Of a DNA stretch of 64,000 nt, positions 36,686 to 49,144 are shown in pieces (within the stretch, counting starts at the first letter, position 1; the number at the start of each line of letters is the position of its first letter). The stretch comes from Rhytidiadelphus loreus (Eukaryota; Streptophyta; Bryopsida; Hypnales; Hylocomiaceae), in the NCBI GenBank assembly GCA_947034895.1, contig OX344764.1:15314001-15378000 (forward strand), read 5' to 3'. The notes below the pieces were generated by a model. It searched no databases. It saw only the letters and a program-made list of their open reading frames with translations, and had not been told where the DNA came from. The translations under genes and the position numbers were made by a program.

Positions 36686-37271
36686 TTAACCCTTTAAGAC
36701 TCTTAAGAACCAAGTGTTCAAATTTTGAACAATAAATGAATGCAAATACATCCCAAGTACACAAAAATGTTTTTTTTTCATCTACTGATTGTTTTGAAGA
36801 TTCTTACATTAGTTCCTCAACATTTATACCATATAGATATCAAAGACTTTTTCTTTTGCAAACAATCTGTAATTCAAAGGGTATTGATAGGTTTAGCTCT
36901 AAAAGCAACTTTTTGATTCAAAAAACGACCCTTCAAAAATCACTTGAATCAAAAAGTAAAATAAGAATCTTCAATAATCACTCTAATTAGAACTAAACAT
37001 TTTGAACCTAAGGCAAAAAAATTCTTGTAAAAATCACAAATATTCAATCTACAATCAATTTTAGAATGAATTTTCAATTTTTGGCTTCAAATTTCATAAA
37101 AAAAGATTGGTTTGTAAACTAGTAGATCTAACCATATGGACATGGTCTATAGATCATATTTTACAACTATTATTTGAGAGTCATCATTGAATTATTATTC
37201 TAAGCTACATTTTATAATACATCTTCACAATTTTGGAAATTTGAACAATTCCTTGGTCCTTAAGGGATTAA
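36686..37271 (+). mobile_element. TTAA-bounded element of a second subfamily, E4 (586 bp)
   Basis: It starts TTAACCCTTTAAGACTCTTA, then AGAACCAAGTGTTCAAATT. Its right end, on the opposite strand, starts TTAATCCCTTAAGGACCAAG and continues to TTGTTCAAATT, giving about 30-bp imperfect terminal inverted repeats with TTAA at both tips. The left half is repeated at 26085-26440. There is no transposase. Confidence 0.75.
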
Positions 37272-39044
37272 TCCCTACAGTCTTTAAACTCTCGTAGAGA
37301 TTTTGAAATCCTTTGGTAGCTTGTTTAGAAGTGAATTTTCACTATTATTTTTTGAGTTTTCTTTTATAAGTTGTAGGTTGCTATTACCTACACAAAAATG
37401 AAAAAAAAAATTTACATCAATGTCTAGATGTTGAAATTGTGCTACCTAAAAGGTTTGGGACAACCTTGACATTATAATCTTGCAAAAAATAAAGATGTGA
37501 ACTATACTTATTTAATTCCTCTCAAAATTGGTATAGAACTACCTAAAATATAAAAAACATAATTTCATGAATTTCCAAATTAACATAGTGCTAAAAAGTC
37601 ACATAGTCTTCAATCAAAGTCAATTGATCCTCATGGGCAAATCCAAATAAAACTTTTATTTAATTTTCAAACACTATCCTTCAATCCACGTGGTCAAAGT
37701 TGTTGAAATTCTTACCATGCAAAGGTGGAGTAGTGTACTTTAAGATTATACAATTGAATTTGTGGAAAACATGTTTGTTTTCAAATTTAGGTCTACAAAA
37801 AAAAACTAAAATGGTAGTTTTGTAGCGTATTTGCCAAACCATTGTCAAAGAACTTTAGGAGTTGTTAACTAAAAATTAATTGTTATCATATATTTGTATT
37901 GCAAATCATATTTTTTGAGGTCTATTTGTAGTTCACAATGTAGGCAGCCCTAGATATATTGCAAATATCAAATTTTACTCCAAATATAATTATGCATTTT
38001 ATTATAATTGATGCATTGAATAAATATGGTTGCTTGACAACCAAATATATATGTCATATTGCAAATCTGAATGATTTTTTTAAATGATGTGTTTGATGTC
38101 TATTTGAACTTGATAGTAATATGTTTGATTATAGATAATAATGGCAATGGCTAAGTAAATGTACTCCTAACATGAAGCAAATTTTTTATGGTATTTTTAC
38201 ATGGCATTTGATATCAAGTTGATGTTTACAAATGAATAGACATGTATATTGTGGGTGATTTAATGGTTTACTTTTGAGAATAATTTTGGGGAATACAATG
38301 AGATTTTGAAAACCTTAATAGATAAAATAGAATTTGAAAGACCTAATAGAATAAATTGATTAAAATTTTGAAAACATTGATAATTTGGAGTTTTATTAAT
38401 AGAAAATAGAAAAAAAATTCAAAAACATTTTAATTAACATTTGATATCCTTTCAAACTTATCAAAGGTGAGATTAAAGATGATGTTTGGACAAAAGATTG
38501 ATAGAGTATTTTCTAATGTCTAGAAATGCGCAATTAAGGAAGTCTTCTTTTGAACTCATGTGAAGGACTCAAGGGTTTGTATTCCCTTGCATCATAGATA
38601 TATGCCTAATGCAAAATATTCTTGAACTTTTGCTTTTAGATTTTGAATTTTGGATATTCCTAGGGGATATTCAAAAGTCTTAAAAACTATAAACATTAAA
38701 AATTCGAAGAACTTGAAGTATTAATGATACGTGAATTTAGTCCAAGTGTAGATCTTGCATATTGATTTTACTTATTAAGATGTTAATTGTTACAAAATGA
38801 AAAGATAGGTTAAGAAATTACGATTTCAAATATCAAACTAATAGGATTGCTTTTGGGAGGATATATCATTCATATGCAATATTGAAGGCATGATGCTAAT
38901 TACATTTTGAAAAATAAACCTTTATAATATCATGCATTTAAAATTAATTGGACAATTTTTGTGATGTTTAGCATAATTGCTCTTAAAGACATTTGAAATT
39001 GAAACCTTTTGAAGATTTGGCCTTTTAGCCTTGGAGTACAATCC
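37272..39044. other. AT-rich intergenic DNA
   Basis: No gene, RNA or ordered repeat recognised. A few phrases (37640, 37800) echo the dispersed TTAA-type repeats but cannot be delimited. Confidence 0.35.
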
Positions 39045-40880
39045 GATCAAATCCCTTACAAATTCATCACATCTTTTTTGACCCAATAGATTGGTTTTGA
39101 CTCAATAGATCCAACATGAATGATACCATATCCTTTTTAATCCAACAATTGGATTTTCCTCATTGAATTTGAGTCATATGCTATCAAATCTTTTTTGATC
39201 CAACAGATTGGTTTTGAAACATTAAACTTGAGTCGGATGCTATCATATCCCTTTTTGACCCAATAGATTGGTTTTGACTTATTGGATATACGAACGCTTA
39301 TAAAATCCCATTTGACCCAATACATTGATTTCAACTCATTAGATCTAAGTTGAATGTTGTTTGATCCTAGTAACTTATTGGATCCATTGGATTCCTTTAG
39401 ACCCAACATATTGTTTTTTATTCATTTGATTTAGTCAGATGCTATCAAATAACTTTTCACCTAGAAGATTGTTTTTGATTCATTAAATCTAAGCCAAATG
39501 CTATTGGATCCCTTTAGACCCAACATATTGGTTTTGACTCATTAGATCTAAGTCGAATACTATCAGATCCTTTTAGACCCAACAAATTGGTTTTGATTCA
39601 TCAAATATGTGACTACCTACATAATCCCTTTTGACCCAATGGATTGGTTGTGACTCATTGGATCCATTGGATTTGGTCGGATGCTATTGGATCCCTTTAG
39701 ACCCTACAAATTGGTTTTGATTCATTAGATCTAGTCGGATAACTTTTCACCTATTTTGATTCATTGAATATGTGAACACCTACAGACTCCCTTTTGACCC
39801 AATGGATTGATTTTGACTCATTGGATCCAAGTTGAATGCTACTTGATCCTTCTTGATCCAATGGATTGATTTCAATGACTTATTGGATCCATTGGATTTG
39901 GTCGATGCTATCGGATAAGCTTTCACCTAGTGGATTGTTTTTTACTCATTAGATCTAGTTGGATGCCATTGGATCCCTTTAGACCAACAAATTGGTTTTG
40001 ACTCATTGGATCCAAGTTGGATGCTATTTGATCCTTTTAGACCCAACATATTGGTTTTGATTCATTGGATCCCTTTTGACCCAATGAATTGGTTTTGACT
40101 CATGGGATCTATGCTGGATGCTATAAAATCCTTCTAATCTAAAAGATTGGTTTTTACTTGTTGGATACATGAACGCCTACGGAATTCCTTTTGATCCAAC
40201 AAATTGGTTTTGATTCATCATATCCCTTTTGATCCAACGGATGCTATTTCATCCCTTTTCATCCAATGGATTGGTTTCAAGTGACTCATTGGATCTATTG
40301 AATTTGGTCGGATGCTATCATATCCCTTTAGACCCAACATATTGGTTTTGACTCATTGGATCCAAGTCAAATGCTATTGGATCTCTTTTAAATTAATAGA
40401 TTGATTTTGACTCATTAGATATGAGCTGGATGCTATTGGATCCCTTTTTGACCTAGTAGATTGGTTTTGACTTATTGGGTGCAACTCAAATGTCATTAGA
40501 TCCCTTATGAATTTATAAAATCCTTTTTGACTAAGTGGATTGGTTTTGACTCATTGAATGCAAGCCAGATGCCATTAGATCCCTTATGAATTCATGAAAT
40601 CTTTTTCTGACCAAGTAGATTGCTTTTGACTCATTGGATACAAGCAGATGCCATAGAGTCTTTTTAAACCGCCAAGATTGAAGCCAAATGCCATCTAACC
40701 CCTCGGATACAAGAGAGAGCCATCAAATTTCTTTTGACCTATGAAATCTAAGTCGGATGCCATTGCATCCTGTTTTATCCATCACATTTGAGTTGAATGC
40801 CATTGAATCCTTTCAACTCACGGAATCTAAGACGGATCTTTTGGGATGTCATCTAAACTTATTGAATCCCGTATGATTCC
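39045..40880. repeat. Degenerate tandem satellite, unit about 59 bp, roughly 30 copies
   Basis: A recurring unit of the form CCCTTTTGACCCAATGGATT-GGTTTTGACTCATTGGATC-(C)AAGTTGGATGCTATT-GGAT repeats about every 59 bp across 1.8 kb, with many point changes, partial units and rearrangements. GGATCC/AGATC-type sites recur in each unit. The frame at 39137-39409 (-) is a translation of the satellite and not a gene. Decay increases towards both ends; the last recognisable units are near 40.8 kb. Confidence 0.9.
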
Positions 40881-42677
40881 AAACAATCTATACCAAGTCT
40901 TATGATATCCTTTAAGAATTCACTGACAATCCATTGGAACCATATAATAGCTATATAGACAACAAAAACATCAAAATATTTAATAGAATAATTTTCTATT
41001 ACGATCTATATATAGAAAAAATAAAAATAAAATAAACTTAGAATTTCATAGACATGAGGGATTTGCTCCTAATTAATAACTACGTCCTAGTGAATTGCAA
41101 ATATTATAATTAATATGCATACAAATTTAATCATCATCAAAATATATGTAAACCTCTTTTTGAAACCACTTAATTTTTTTATGAACGAGTATATTAAAAA
41201 TAAATTAGTGTTACATGTATGAAATGGAGATTTAAAAATTAATTAAAAGATGTCTTACACAAATTTTGAAAGTACATTAAGTAGCTTTATATTTTCAAGT
41301 GTAGGCTATTTGCTATTGAAAGTTTTAGTTGTTTCACTATTGATTTGTTACCATCAAAAATATCATTCATTTGTCATTATTATTCATTCAATTTTGATGA
41401 TAATGCCAATTAACCAATGTTATTATTTGTCTTCTAAATGCATGAGAACTTAAAGAAAAAATTTACAATCCTCAAACAATGGAAAAATCACAAAAGCTAG
41501 TTTTTAATCTTATAATTATGTTGATGTTTTGAAAAAACTTGAAGTATGACTTTGTCTTTTAATTTTGGAGAAGAATGACAATGTACAACACATGCTTACT
41601 AGTTGTTTAGAGTTTCCATTATTTAATTTTGAAATATAGGTCACATCAAATTGAATACCATATATGATCTGAAGTCATCAAAGATCCTGTATGCAATATT
41701 TAATGAAAATAGAAAAGCATGCAATTTGAATTAATGACAATGATTACATAGCTCATTTACATCTCTATGGACATCAAGTGTTATAAGGATACAAAGATTT
41801 CTTCAAGTTAAAGTTTTGTTCATGGTTAGACATGTACAAAAAATCTAAATTATTTTAAAGTAACTAATGGCTAATACTTGTGGTTAATTAATTAATCCTT
41901 AAAGAAAAAAAGACTCATATGGAGTTTTTTGATAGCTCAAATGGGCTTCTTTAAAGTCACTTTAGATTGTAATGTTCTAAGAGTTCACATATGTAATACC
42001 TACTTAGGAGATTCGATAGCTGCTTGGATGCAAAAAAAAATCCCATTGAATTTTTGGGGGTAGCTTGGGCAAAGGTTCCATATATTAACTAAGTGTATAT
42101 GCCTTGCCTAAATGAATATAAGTTAATCTTGGGTTGGGATGTGCAAAAGGATGGGTTTGGGGTCTTGTGGGAGAAACTTGGAATCTCAAAGGCTCATGAA
42201 TCTAGAATCTTGGTCTTTTTTCAATTACTTGCATTTGCTGTGTAGGCTACAATAGATAGTTAGCTATGCAATTATTCTTTTGACTACAACTTTGTGAGAT
42301 TTTTACAAGCATTTCCAAAAATTATAGTACTTGCCAAATGTTTGACACCCTTGGCTTTATGAATTTTTTTAACTTATGCTAGAGTCATTGGATTATGTCA
42401 AAAATTGACATGCAATCACCTAACATGATGCACTACGTCATACATCCAATTTTCACCTTTGTAGAATGCAAAATTTTACTAAAATAGTAGTCAAAGTCAG
42501 TTAATCCTCTTGGGCAAGGTTCAAAAGAACTTTGTATGCAACAAATTTCAAACATTGTAATGTTTTAATCTTTAGGGTCAAAGTTTCTGAAATTTTCACT
42601 AGGTGTGGAGCCGTGGACATACTAGTGCAATTTGAAATTGTATAGTTGACACTTTCAATAAGATATTTCTCTCCAAT
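40881..42677. other. AT-rich intergenic DNA
   Basis: Only short frames without motifs. Nothing beyond simple A/T-rich sequence is recognised. Confidence 0.4.
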
Positions 42678-43890
42678 TTAATCCCTTAAGTTCCTTGACT
42701 ATGTTTTCACCAAAAACGCTTCCAAACTGCCATTTCTAGTCACTACATGTGTTTTGGCTGCTTGGGAGGGCTGCAAGTTCTCAACTCGAAACCCACCTGA
42801 GAACCGCCAAAACCTACCAAAACCCGCCTGTGCTGACCTGGCCGAGAGACTACTAGGTCAATTTTTTCGAAAAATAAAAATAAAAAATAAAAAAAATTTA
42901 ACTTTGTTTCTCATTTTAAGGACTTAAATTTTATTTTATTTTATTTTTTCAAAAAATAAAAGTCTGACACCGGAGTTTGAGAAGATTGGAGGGAATGGAG
43001 GTGGGATCAGGCCCAAAACGGCCCTCCATCCCCCCCCCAATCTCATCTAATGACAAGTACTAGCTTTTAGAGGAAAAAAAACATTTTTAGACACAAGTAA
43101 CCATAGGATCTTATAGTACACTGGATAGAAAAGATGTGGAAAAAAATTTAGAAATTTCCACCTCATGGATTGCAAGATATAAGCATTCAAATTTATTGAT
43201 ATCATTTTTTTGGCTATGCGAAAAATAAGTTGCGCTTTAGATGCTCTCTTTTCCATGAAAAAATGTCCAAAATGGTGGCTCTTCTTTGGATTTTTTTTCC
43301 TAGACAAGTTGGCTACATGCTTAACCCCTACTTTCATTTGGATTTGTACAATACTTAGGGAAAAAGTAGTAAGTAGAAAGAAGATTATTAGGAATTTAGT
43401 TATGGAATTGAAAAACGCCAATCCCAATGGTTGCAATGTTGTAATAAACAATATACATCCTATGATTTTATTTTTTTCAAAAAATATTGAAAATTGAGTA
43501 AGATAAAGGACTTCAAAGTTTATTTTAGAGTAGAGAATCCATAACTTCCTGCAAACTAAAACTCCTCGTAACTTTAGACTCATTGATTAAAATGGAATGA
43601 TTCAAAGTTTTCCGCAATATAACTCTAGAAAATCAATTTCAATTTTTTATTTATGAAAAAAGGTATTTTAATCTACCTGAACTGCCTGTCCAAGGAAAAA
43701 AGTAACATATTATGCCATAACTTTTGACTGATATTTCCAAATGTCATGAAATTTAGTGAAATATGAAAGGTACTTCTTGTCCCTACCTTTTATTAAAATT
43801 TTAGCCTAAAACATGTAATCCTCCAATCACAAGTACCTGCCCAAAATTTTTATGTTGCCAAAAAATGCATGCTAGTCCTTTGGGAGTTAA
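42678..43890 (-). mobile_element. TTAA-bounded element, copy E2, with about 310 bp inserted
   Basis: It starts TTAATCCCTTAAGTTCCTTG and ends GTCCTTTGGGAGTTAA. Its minus strand follows the order of E1 and E3: ATGTTGCCAAAAAATGCATG near the right end, GTAACTTTAGACTCATTGAT, AAGTTGGCTACATGCTTAA and AACCATAGGATCTTATAG. Compared with E1 and E3, about 310 bp (about 42732-43048) are extra. The frames at 43047-43583 (-) and 43210-43497 (+) are accidental and lie inside the element. Confidence 0.75.
42732..43048. repeat. Insert within E2 with a terminal hairpin
   Basis: This segment is absent at the matching site of copies E1 and E3. It is locally GC-richer and has a strong foldback near 42983-43045: GATTGGAGGGAATGGAGG pairs with CCTCCATCCCCCCCCAATC. 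A long A/T run (AATAAAAATAAAAAATAAAA) lies between its halves. I could not define a target duplication. Confidence 0.5.
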
Positions 43891-44060
43891 GCCTATAGTA
43901 GGCAATAAAAAATGGTAGTTTTGGAGGGCTTATAGCAAAACATATACAAAGAACTTTTAGGGGTCAAACAAGGTAAATATCTTACAATATTTACATTGAA
44001 TTAATGAAGATCAATTAAAGATCAATTAATTTTAAAATCAAGGCTCTACTTATTTTGGTA

Positions 44061-44952
44061 TTAACAACTAAAGGATCAAGCTACATTTGGGGGCAATATA
44101 GAAATTTTGAGCAATTCACTACAAATGGAGATTTTTTTTCTTTGAAATTTTCACACAACATGGGGACGAGGAGTTCCTTTAAGGCCCAATAATTTTTGAC
44201 TACATGATTCAAAAGTTATTGTATGATATGTAGTTTTTTTGCCGCTTGACCAATTTGGGTATATCCAAAAAAATTATTTTTTTTAAAAACAAAAATTTAA
44301 AATTGATTTTTTAAATTAATATATATATGGAAAGCTTTGAATCATTCTATTTTGATCAATGAGATGAAAATTATGAGAAGTTTTAGTTTGCGGGCAATTA
44401 TAGATTTCTACTCTAAAATAAACTTTGAAATCCTATATTTAACTCAATTTTCAATATTTAAAAGAATTATTAAAAAAATTGCATGTAGATTTTTTATTAC
44501 AACATCACAACCATTGGATTGGCATTTTTCAATTCCATAACTAAATTCTTAACAATTTTGTATTTTGAATCATTCTCTATTTCTTTCACTTACTATTTTT
44601 TTCCTACATGTTGTACAATTCTAAATGATCTAAAAAATTTCAACCATGTAGCCAACTTGACTTGAAGAATGAATCCAAAGATGTACCACCATTTTGGACA
44701 TTTTTCATACAAATGTGACCTTTTGCAAGGCCAAAAAAAGAGTTTTTATCCCTTCAGACATTAGTATCTTGCAATCTACACTGTAGAAATTTTTTGAATT
44801 TTTTTTTGCATCTTCTCAAACCAGTATACTACAAGAGCCTATGGTTATATGTGTCTAAAAATATATTTTTTCTAATATATGGTACTTGTACTCGAAATGG
44901 CAATTTGGGAGTGTTTTTGGTGAAAACATAGTCAAGGAACTTAAGAGGTTAA
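44061..44952 (+). mobile_element. TTAA-bounded element, copy E3 (892 bp)
   Basis: It starts TTAACAACTAAAGGATCAAG and ends AGTCAAGGAACTTAAGAGGTTAA, the inverse of E2's start. Inner blocks follow E1, for example GAATCATTCTATTTTGATCA and GTAGCCAACTTGACTTGA. With E2 (170 bp away) it forms a head-to-head inverted pair. Confidence 0.75.
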
Positions 44953-47900
44953 TGGTGATGATCTATTGGAGATTTTGGAATGATGAATGTTGAAATTTCA
45001 ATGTCTTCATTTTTTTAATTTATAAATATAAAATTTGAAAATTTGAAAACTTATAATTTACTAATTTATAGTTTGTAAATTTGTTGCCTAGATATTAATA
45101 AATTTAGAGTGTTAATTTTTAGATAATTTTATTAATTTATTAATTTTAAATTCTTGGTCTTGTTGAATTTTAAAAAAGAATTCAAATTTCAAATTTTTTC
45201 AGTTTTTCAAATTTGGATTAAGAAACCTATATTGTTGCCAAAGAGAGGATCTAAACTAGTGGTCAACATCAAATTATTGTAGCCTAGATTATCTTAGATG
45301 CAGGAAAATAGTTTATAGTTCTAAAGACCTAATGCACAGTTGACTAAAAGATATGCAAGAGGTTCGGTGGCTTGAAGCGTCTATTATAGCAAATAGATCA
45401 TGACATTGAAACAAGGAATCCAAACACATAAAAGATGAAAGAACACACAAGAAAAAAATTGTGACTTCAAAATTATATGTGTAGTTTCAAACTTTTACAC
45501 ATGTAGTTGTGCACATGCACCTCATCTTCATGTAAAATGTAGACCCTATTTTTAATGGTGTAGCTTCGGAATTCCATTCTTTTAGTTAAGCACTTCAAAT
45601 TGACACTATCGCTCCTTAAAAATTTGAAAATGGACTTTATATACATCAAAGTACAATCCAACATTGACCTAAAGATAGATGTTCAAAAAATATATTTTTA
45701 ATTATTTAACCTCTAAAAGTTGGCGAAGTCCAAAATTGCTTCAAAATCTTGTATCCAAAGCAAGGGTTAAAATCTTCATCTATATTTAATTACTCTTAAA
45801 TAAATCCCACTACATTATCTTTCATTTAGCTCACTCAAGTACACATCTTCCTCAACTGTATTATAAAAAAATTCTAGTATTTTCCAGAGGTGAAGTTTTG
45901 TCTTTCAAAAAATTTAGAGAAAAACAAAAGTTTCTCATAACTTGTTCATTGAATCATGTGTGGGGGGCTTGAACTATCACTTCTCTACGATATGACTTAA
46001 CAATTTTGTGATTGATAATTTTGTTGAAAAGCAACAGAAATTACTTTGGAGAAATATTTGAAGATAGATTTTCATATATGATCAGTTCATGAATTAAATC
46101 AAATTTTACAAAATCTTGATGTGGCATTGCTCTTTCGATTATGAAAATATACATTTATGGATATGACTAAAAAACTTCATTTGTATGCATATGTTTCATC
46201 CGTGCCTGCACTCATAAATGATTTATGGCAGTACCAATCAGTGTTGTGGGTTGTTGTATGAGGGTTGTTGTCTGAGAGAAACCTGGTCTAGGGTGTGGAC
46301 CCATTGTGGGTTGGTGATGACTATTATGGGTTGGTGTGGCAGCCACAATCGGTGCTTCATTCATCTCGTACTTTGGTGCACTTAAATATAACTTATTTGA
46401 TCATTTTCACACTTTCTAAAAGAATCCATGACAAAGTGTACTCTAAGAAAATTCGGCGGTGGTTTCTTGTAGGGAACTGTGTTAATTTAACTGTGGGAGT
46501 ACTGTGGATTTATTTTGAGACTAAGGGAGTATTTGACTCACTGAGAGTTTTATTGGGCTGGAAACAAATGTTTGATGTGAGATTAAAAGTTGGATAGACT
46601 GGATAGTGAAGACAATTATCACTTAGTCTTTAAATCATGAAGAAGGATGTTGCAAATGCTTATTGTTATTGTCCAATGGATGACAGAGAATCCTTTTAAG
46701 GTAGTTTGCTTTAAAAGTGACCATTTAAGAGCTTGTCTGCCTTTTTCATAGGTTTCTATGTATAGAAATCATTTTTCAATCATTTTTCAAAGAAAGAAAA
46801 ATAAATGTGGAACCTAACACAAGTGTTTTAAAAAAAAAAATTTAAGCATTTTTTAATTACTTATAAATTTTCAAAGATTTGGAGCATAGGCACCTATTTG
46901 TGACTATAGGTCTCACAAAATCCGTCCACTTGCAACTTGTAAAGAGATGTGCGGAAATCAAAGACAATGATTGGCTCTTGCAATAGAAAAACAAATTTTC
47001 CTCAATACATTCAATTGCTAAAGTCGTCCATTTAAGGATCATCCCATCTCCATATAATAGGGTTCATTTGAAGAAGATGGGCGCATTTAGAGCATACTAC
47101 CTTACGCAACATAGAAGTAAAAATGTTCATCTTTTGAATTTTGTGTGGAAAAGGGGAGGTCTTGCACAATAGTTTGACCTCCAGTGAGTGCTTTGGGGAT
47201 TTTTTAAGCAAATGATTCACATTGTACCAAAAAGTGTGAATTCTATGGTGACCAACCTTTCCTTTAAGGATTGACCCTAAAATGCTCGAGGCACCAAATT
47301 TCATGTCAATAAAACTTTGAAGTTAAGTAAAACCTTACCAAGTTATTATATTTTGTAGTTTAATCTAGACATCTTCTTTAGGAAGACCAATTTCAGCATC
47401 AAAAATTGGATTTTGAAAATAAATGATTATGTTTTTCTATTCAAAATTTTGTGCAAGGGTGTTCACTGCAAATCTTGATTTTCTAGTGTTGAAGGCTCTT
47501 GGAAATGAGATTCAAATACACTAGATCTTGAAGAAAAAATTACATTAGAAATTCATTTAAATTTTTTATGGAATAGATTTTGATTTATTGGAGTTATGCA
47601 TGTTATGTCCTTTAATCTCATATTTTTTTGGTGACCTCAGTTTTTAGATTTGACATGTGAAAAGTGGATTAAAAGACTTCAAATCAATTTTGTAGTTTAA
47701 ACATTATAATCTTTCAATCCATGAGTGATGTTGTTGTGTTTTTGTTAACCTAATATTTTAGATACTTTTGGAAAATTAATTAATCACAATGATTTATGAA
47801 GATATTGACAAAATTTGATAAAGATACCAAGAATAAGACTTAGTGGCATACAAGCTTAGGTAGAGAAAGTAGTTTTCAGTTTTCTTTTCCCATATGATCC

Positions 47901-49024
47901 TTAACATGTTTAGTTTGAATTTTTATGGTTTACAATTTTAAAAAACTGGTAAAACTAATCAAAATGTTGTCATTCAATTTGAATTTAGAGCAAAATTCCA
48001 AGAAGCTAAAAAAAAAGACCATTGTCATGTAGGAATTTTCTTTATAATGAAGTTGTCCCCATAATCACAATAGTCATAAAAATACTTGACTTTTGGACCA
48101 ATAGGTGCATTTTTTGTTTTTACAATTAATAAGTGAAGTCATCCATTGAATCTTTTATGCTCACAACATCCTTACAAGGTTAACCTTTAACAAACCTAAA
48201 GTCAATTTGGGTCTCGATGATAATAGAAAATGACAATTAATTTTAGGAAGATGTTTGAACAATTTTGCTCTAGGTAGTCTTGAAAATTATCTCATGTACT
48301 ATTGTTAACCTTTAAAAGACAATCGGGCCAAAAAGTGGACAATGGATGACTTGATTGTTCAATGTAAAAACAAAAAATGCACCTATTGGTCTAATAATTC
48401 CAAAAATTTGGTGACTACCTTGGTCATGGAGGGTTGCATCCATAAAGGGTTAGCTTTTCTATTGAAGAAGATGTTTAACCTACTAATCACCTTATAGTGT
48501 ATTTTGTCCACTTCAACATTTTGCTCTTAAAAATTATTTCAAAAAAAATTTGAACCTAACTATTGAAATGAAGTTTATGAAATTTTACTTTCTACTTTAA
48601 CTTGGAATATTTTAAAAAATCCTACAATTAAATATTTTATTATTATTTGAATTATTGACAATTGAACTTGTTCTTTAATTTTGTAATTACTAAAATATAT
48701 GAAAATTTGATTTACACCATGATATTCTATAATATTTTGTAGACCTATCATTTCCATGCACACCTAGTAAGAAAGGTGGAGAGAGATAACTTTGATCCTT
48801 CTAAAGGCCAATATAAACAAAGAATATATTTATTTAATTTTCCACACCATAATGCACCATAATGCATAGCAAAAGACATATCATCAATAAAATCAATTTC
48901 TCTTCAAAGACATTCTTCAGAACCAATGTGTTGAAGTATGGTACCTCAAAAAGTTCTTGATCTTTAAAAATCCCATCTCTTTCATTAGCTCAAAAAACAA
49001 GTTGTACAAGCTTCATCACTTGGA
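44953..49024. other. AT-rich intergenic DNA
   Basis: No gene supported. The 100-aa frame at 46295-46597 (+) has no motif, no splice partners and unremarkable composition. At about 47090-47235 lies a further copy of the fold-back arm described at 4.5 kb (GTTTGACCTCCAGTGAGTGC). The rest is featureless. Confidence 0.4.
47090..47235 (+). repeat. Third copy of the 4.5-kb fold-back arm
   Basis: Contains TGTTCATCTTTTGAATTTTG, GCACAATAGTTTGACCTCCA, and AAGCAAATGATTCACATTGT in the same order as 4528-4636, then GGTGACCAACC as at 4657. It is a single arm without an inverted partner here. Confidence 0.6.
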
Positions 49025-49144
49025 TTAACCCCTAAATGACTAAGGCACATTTTGGACACAAATTGTAAGAAACTACCGTTTTTAAAGGCAATGAGAAAAA
49101 ACTGATTTTCTTTTCTTTTCAATATGTAACCATACAAATTTGTA
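49025..49144 (+). repeat. Left part of a dispersed TTAA-type repeat, interrupted by a Stowaway-like element
   Basis: Begins TTAACCCCTAAATGACTAAG and runs to CATACAAATTTGTA. A related copy at 3159-3284 (TTAAACCCCTAAAGC to CATACAAATTTGTA) continues without the insert. Confidence 0.55.

Noticed and set aside
39137..39409. 90-codon minus frame with KPIYWVKK-type repeats
   Set aside because: It is a direct translation of the 59-bp satellite, and the period is not a multiple of three so the frame soon breaks.
39045..40880. CRISPR-like array from regularly spaced repeats
   Set aside because: The units are contiguous degenerate tandem copies without unique spacers, in a eukaryotic nuclear context.
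43047..43583. 178-codon minus frame and overlapping 95-codon plus frame at 43210-43497
   Set aside because: Both lie inside the TTAA-bounded element E2, and the related copies E1 and E3 do not preserve the frames.
46295..46597. 100-codon plus frame starting MDPLWVGDDYYG
   Set aside because: No motif, no neighbouring exons and composition like the surrounding AT-rich DNA.
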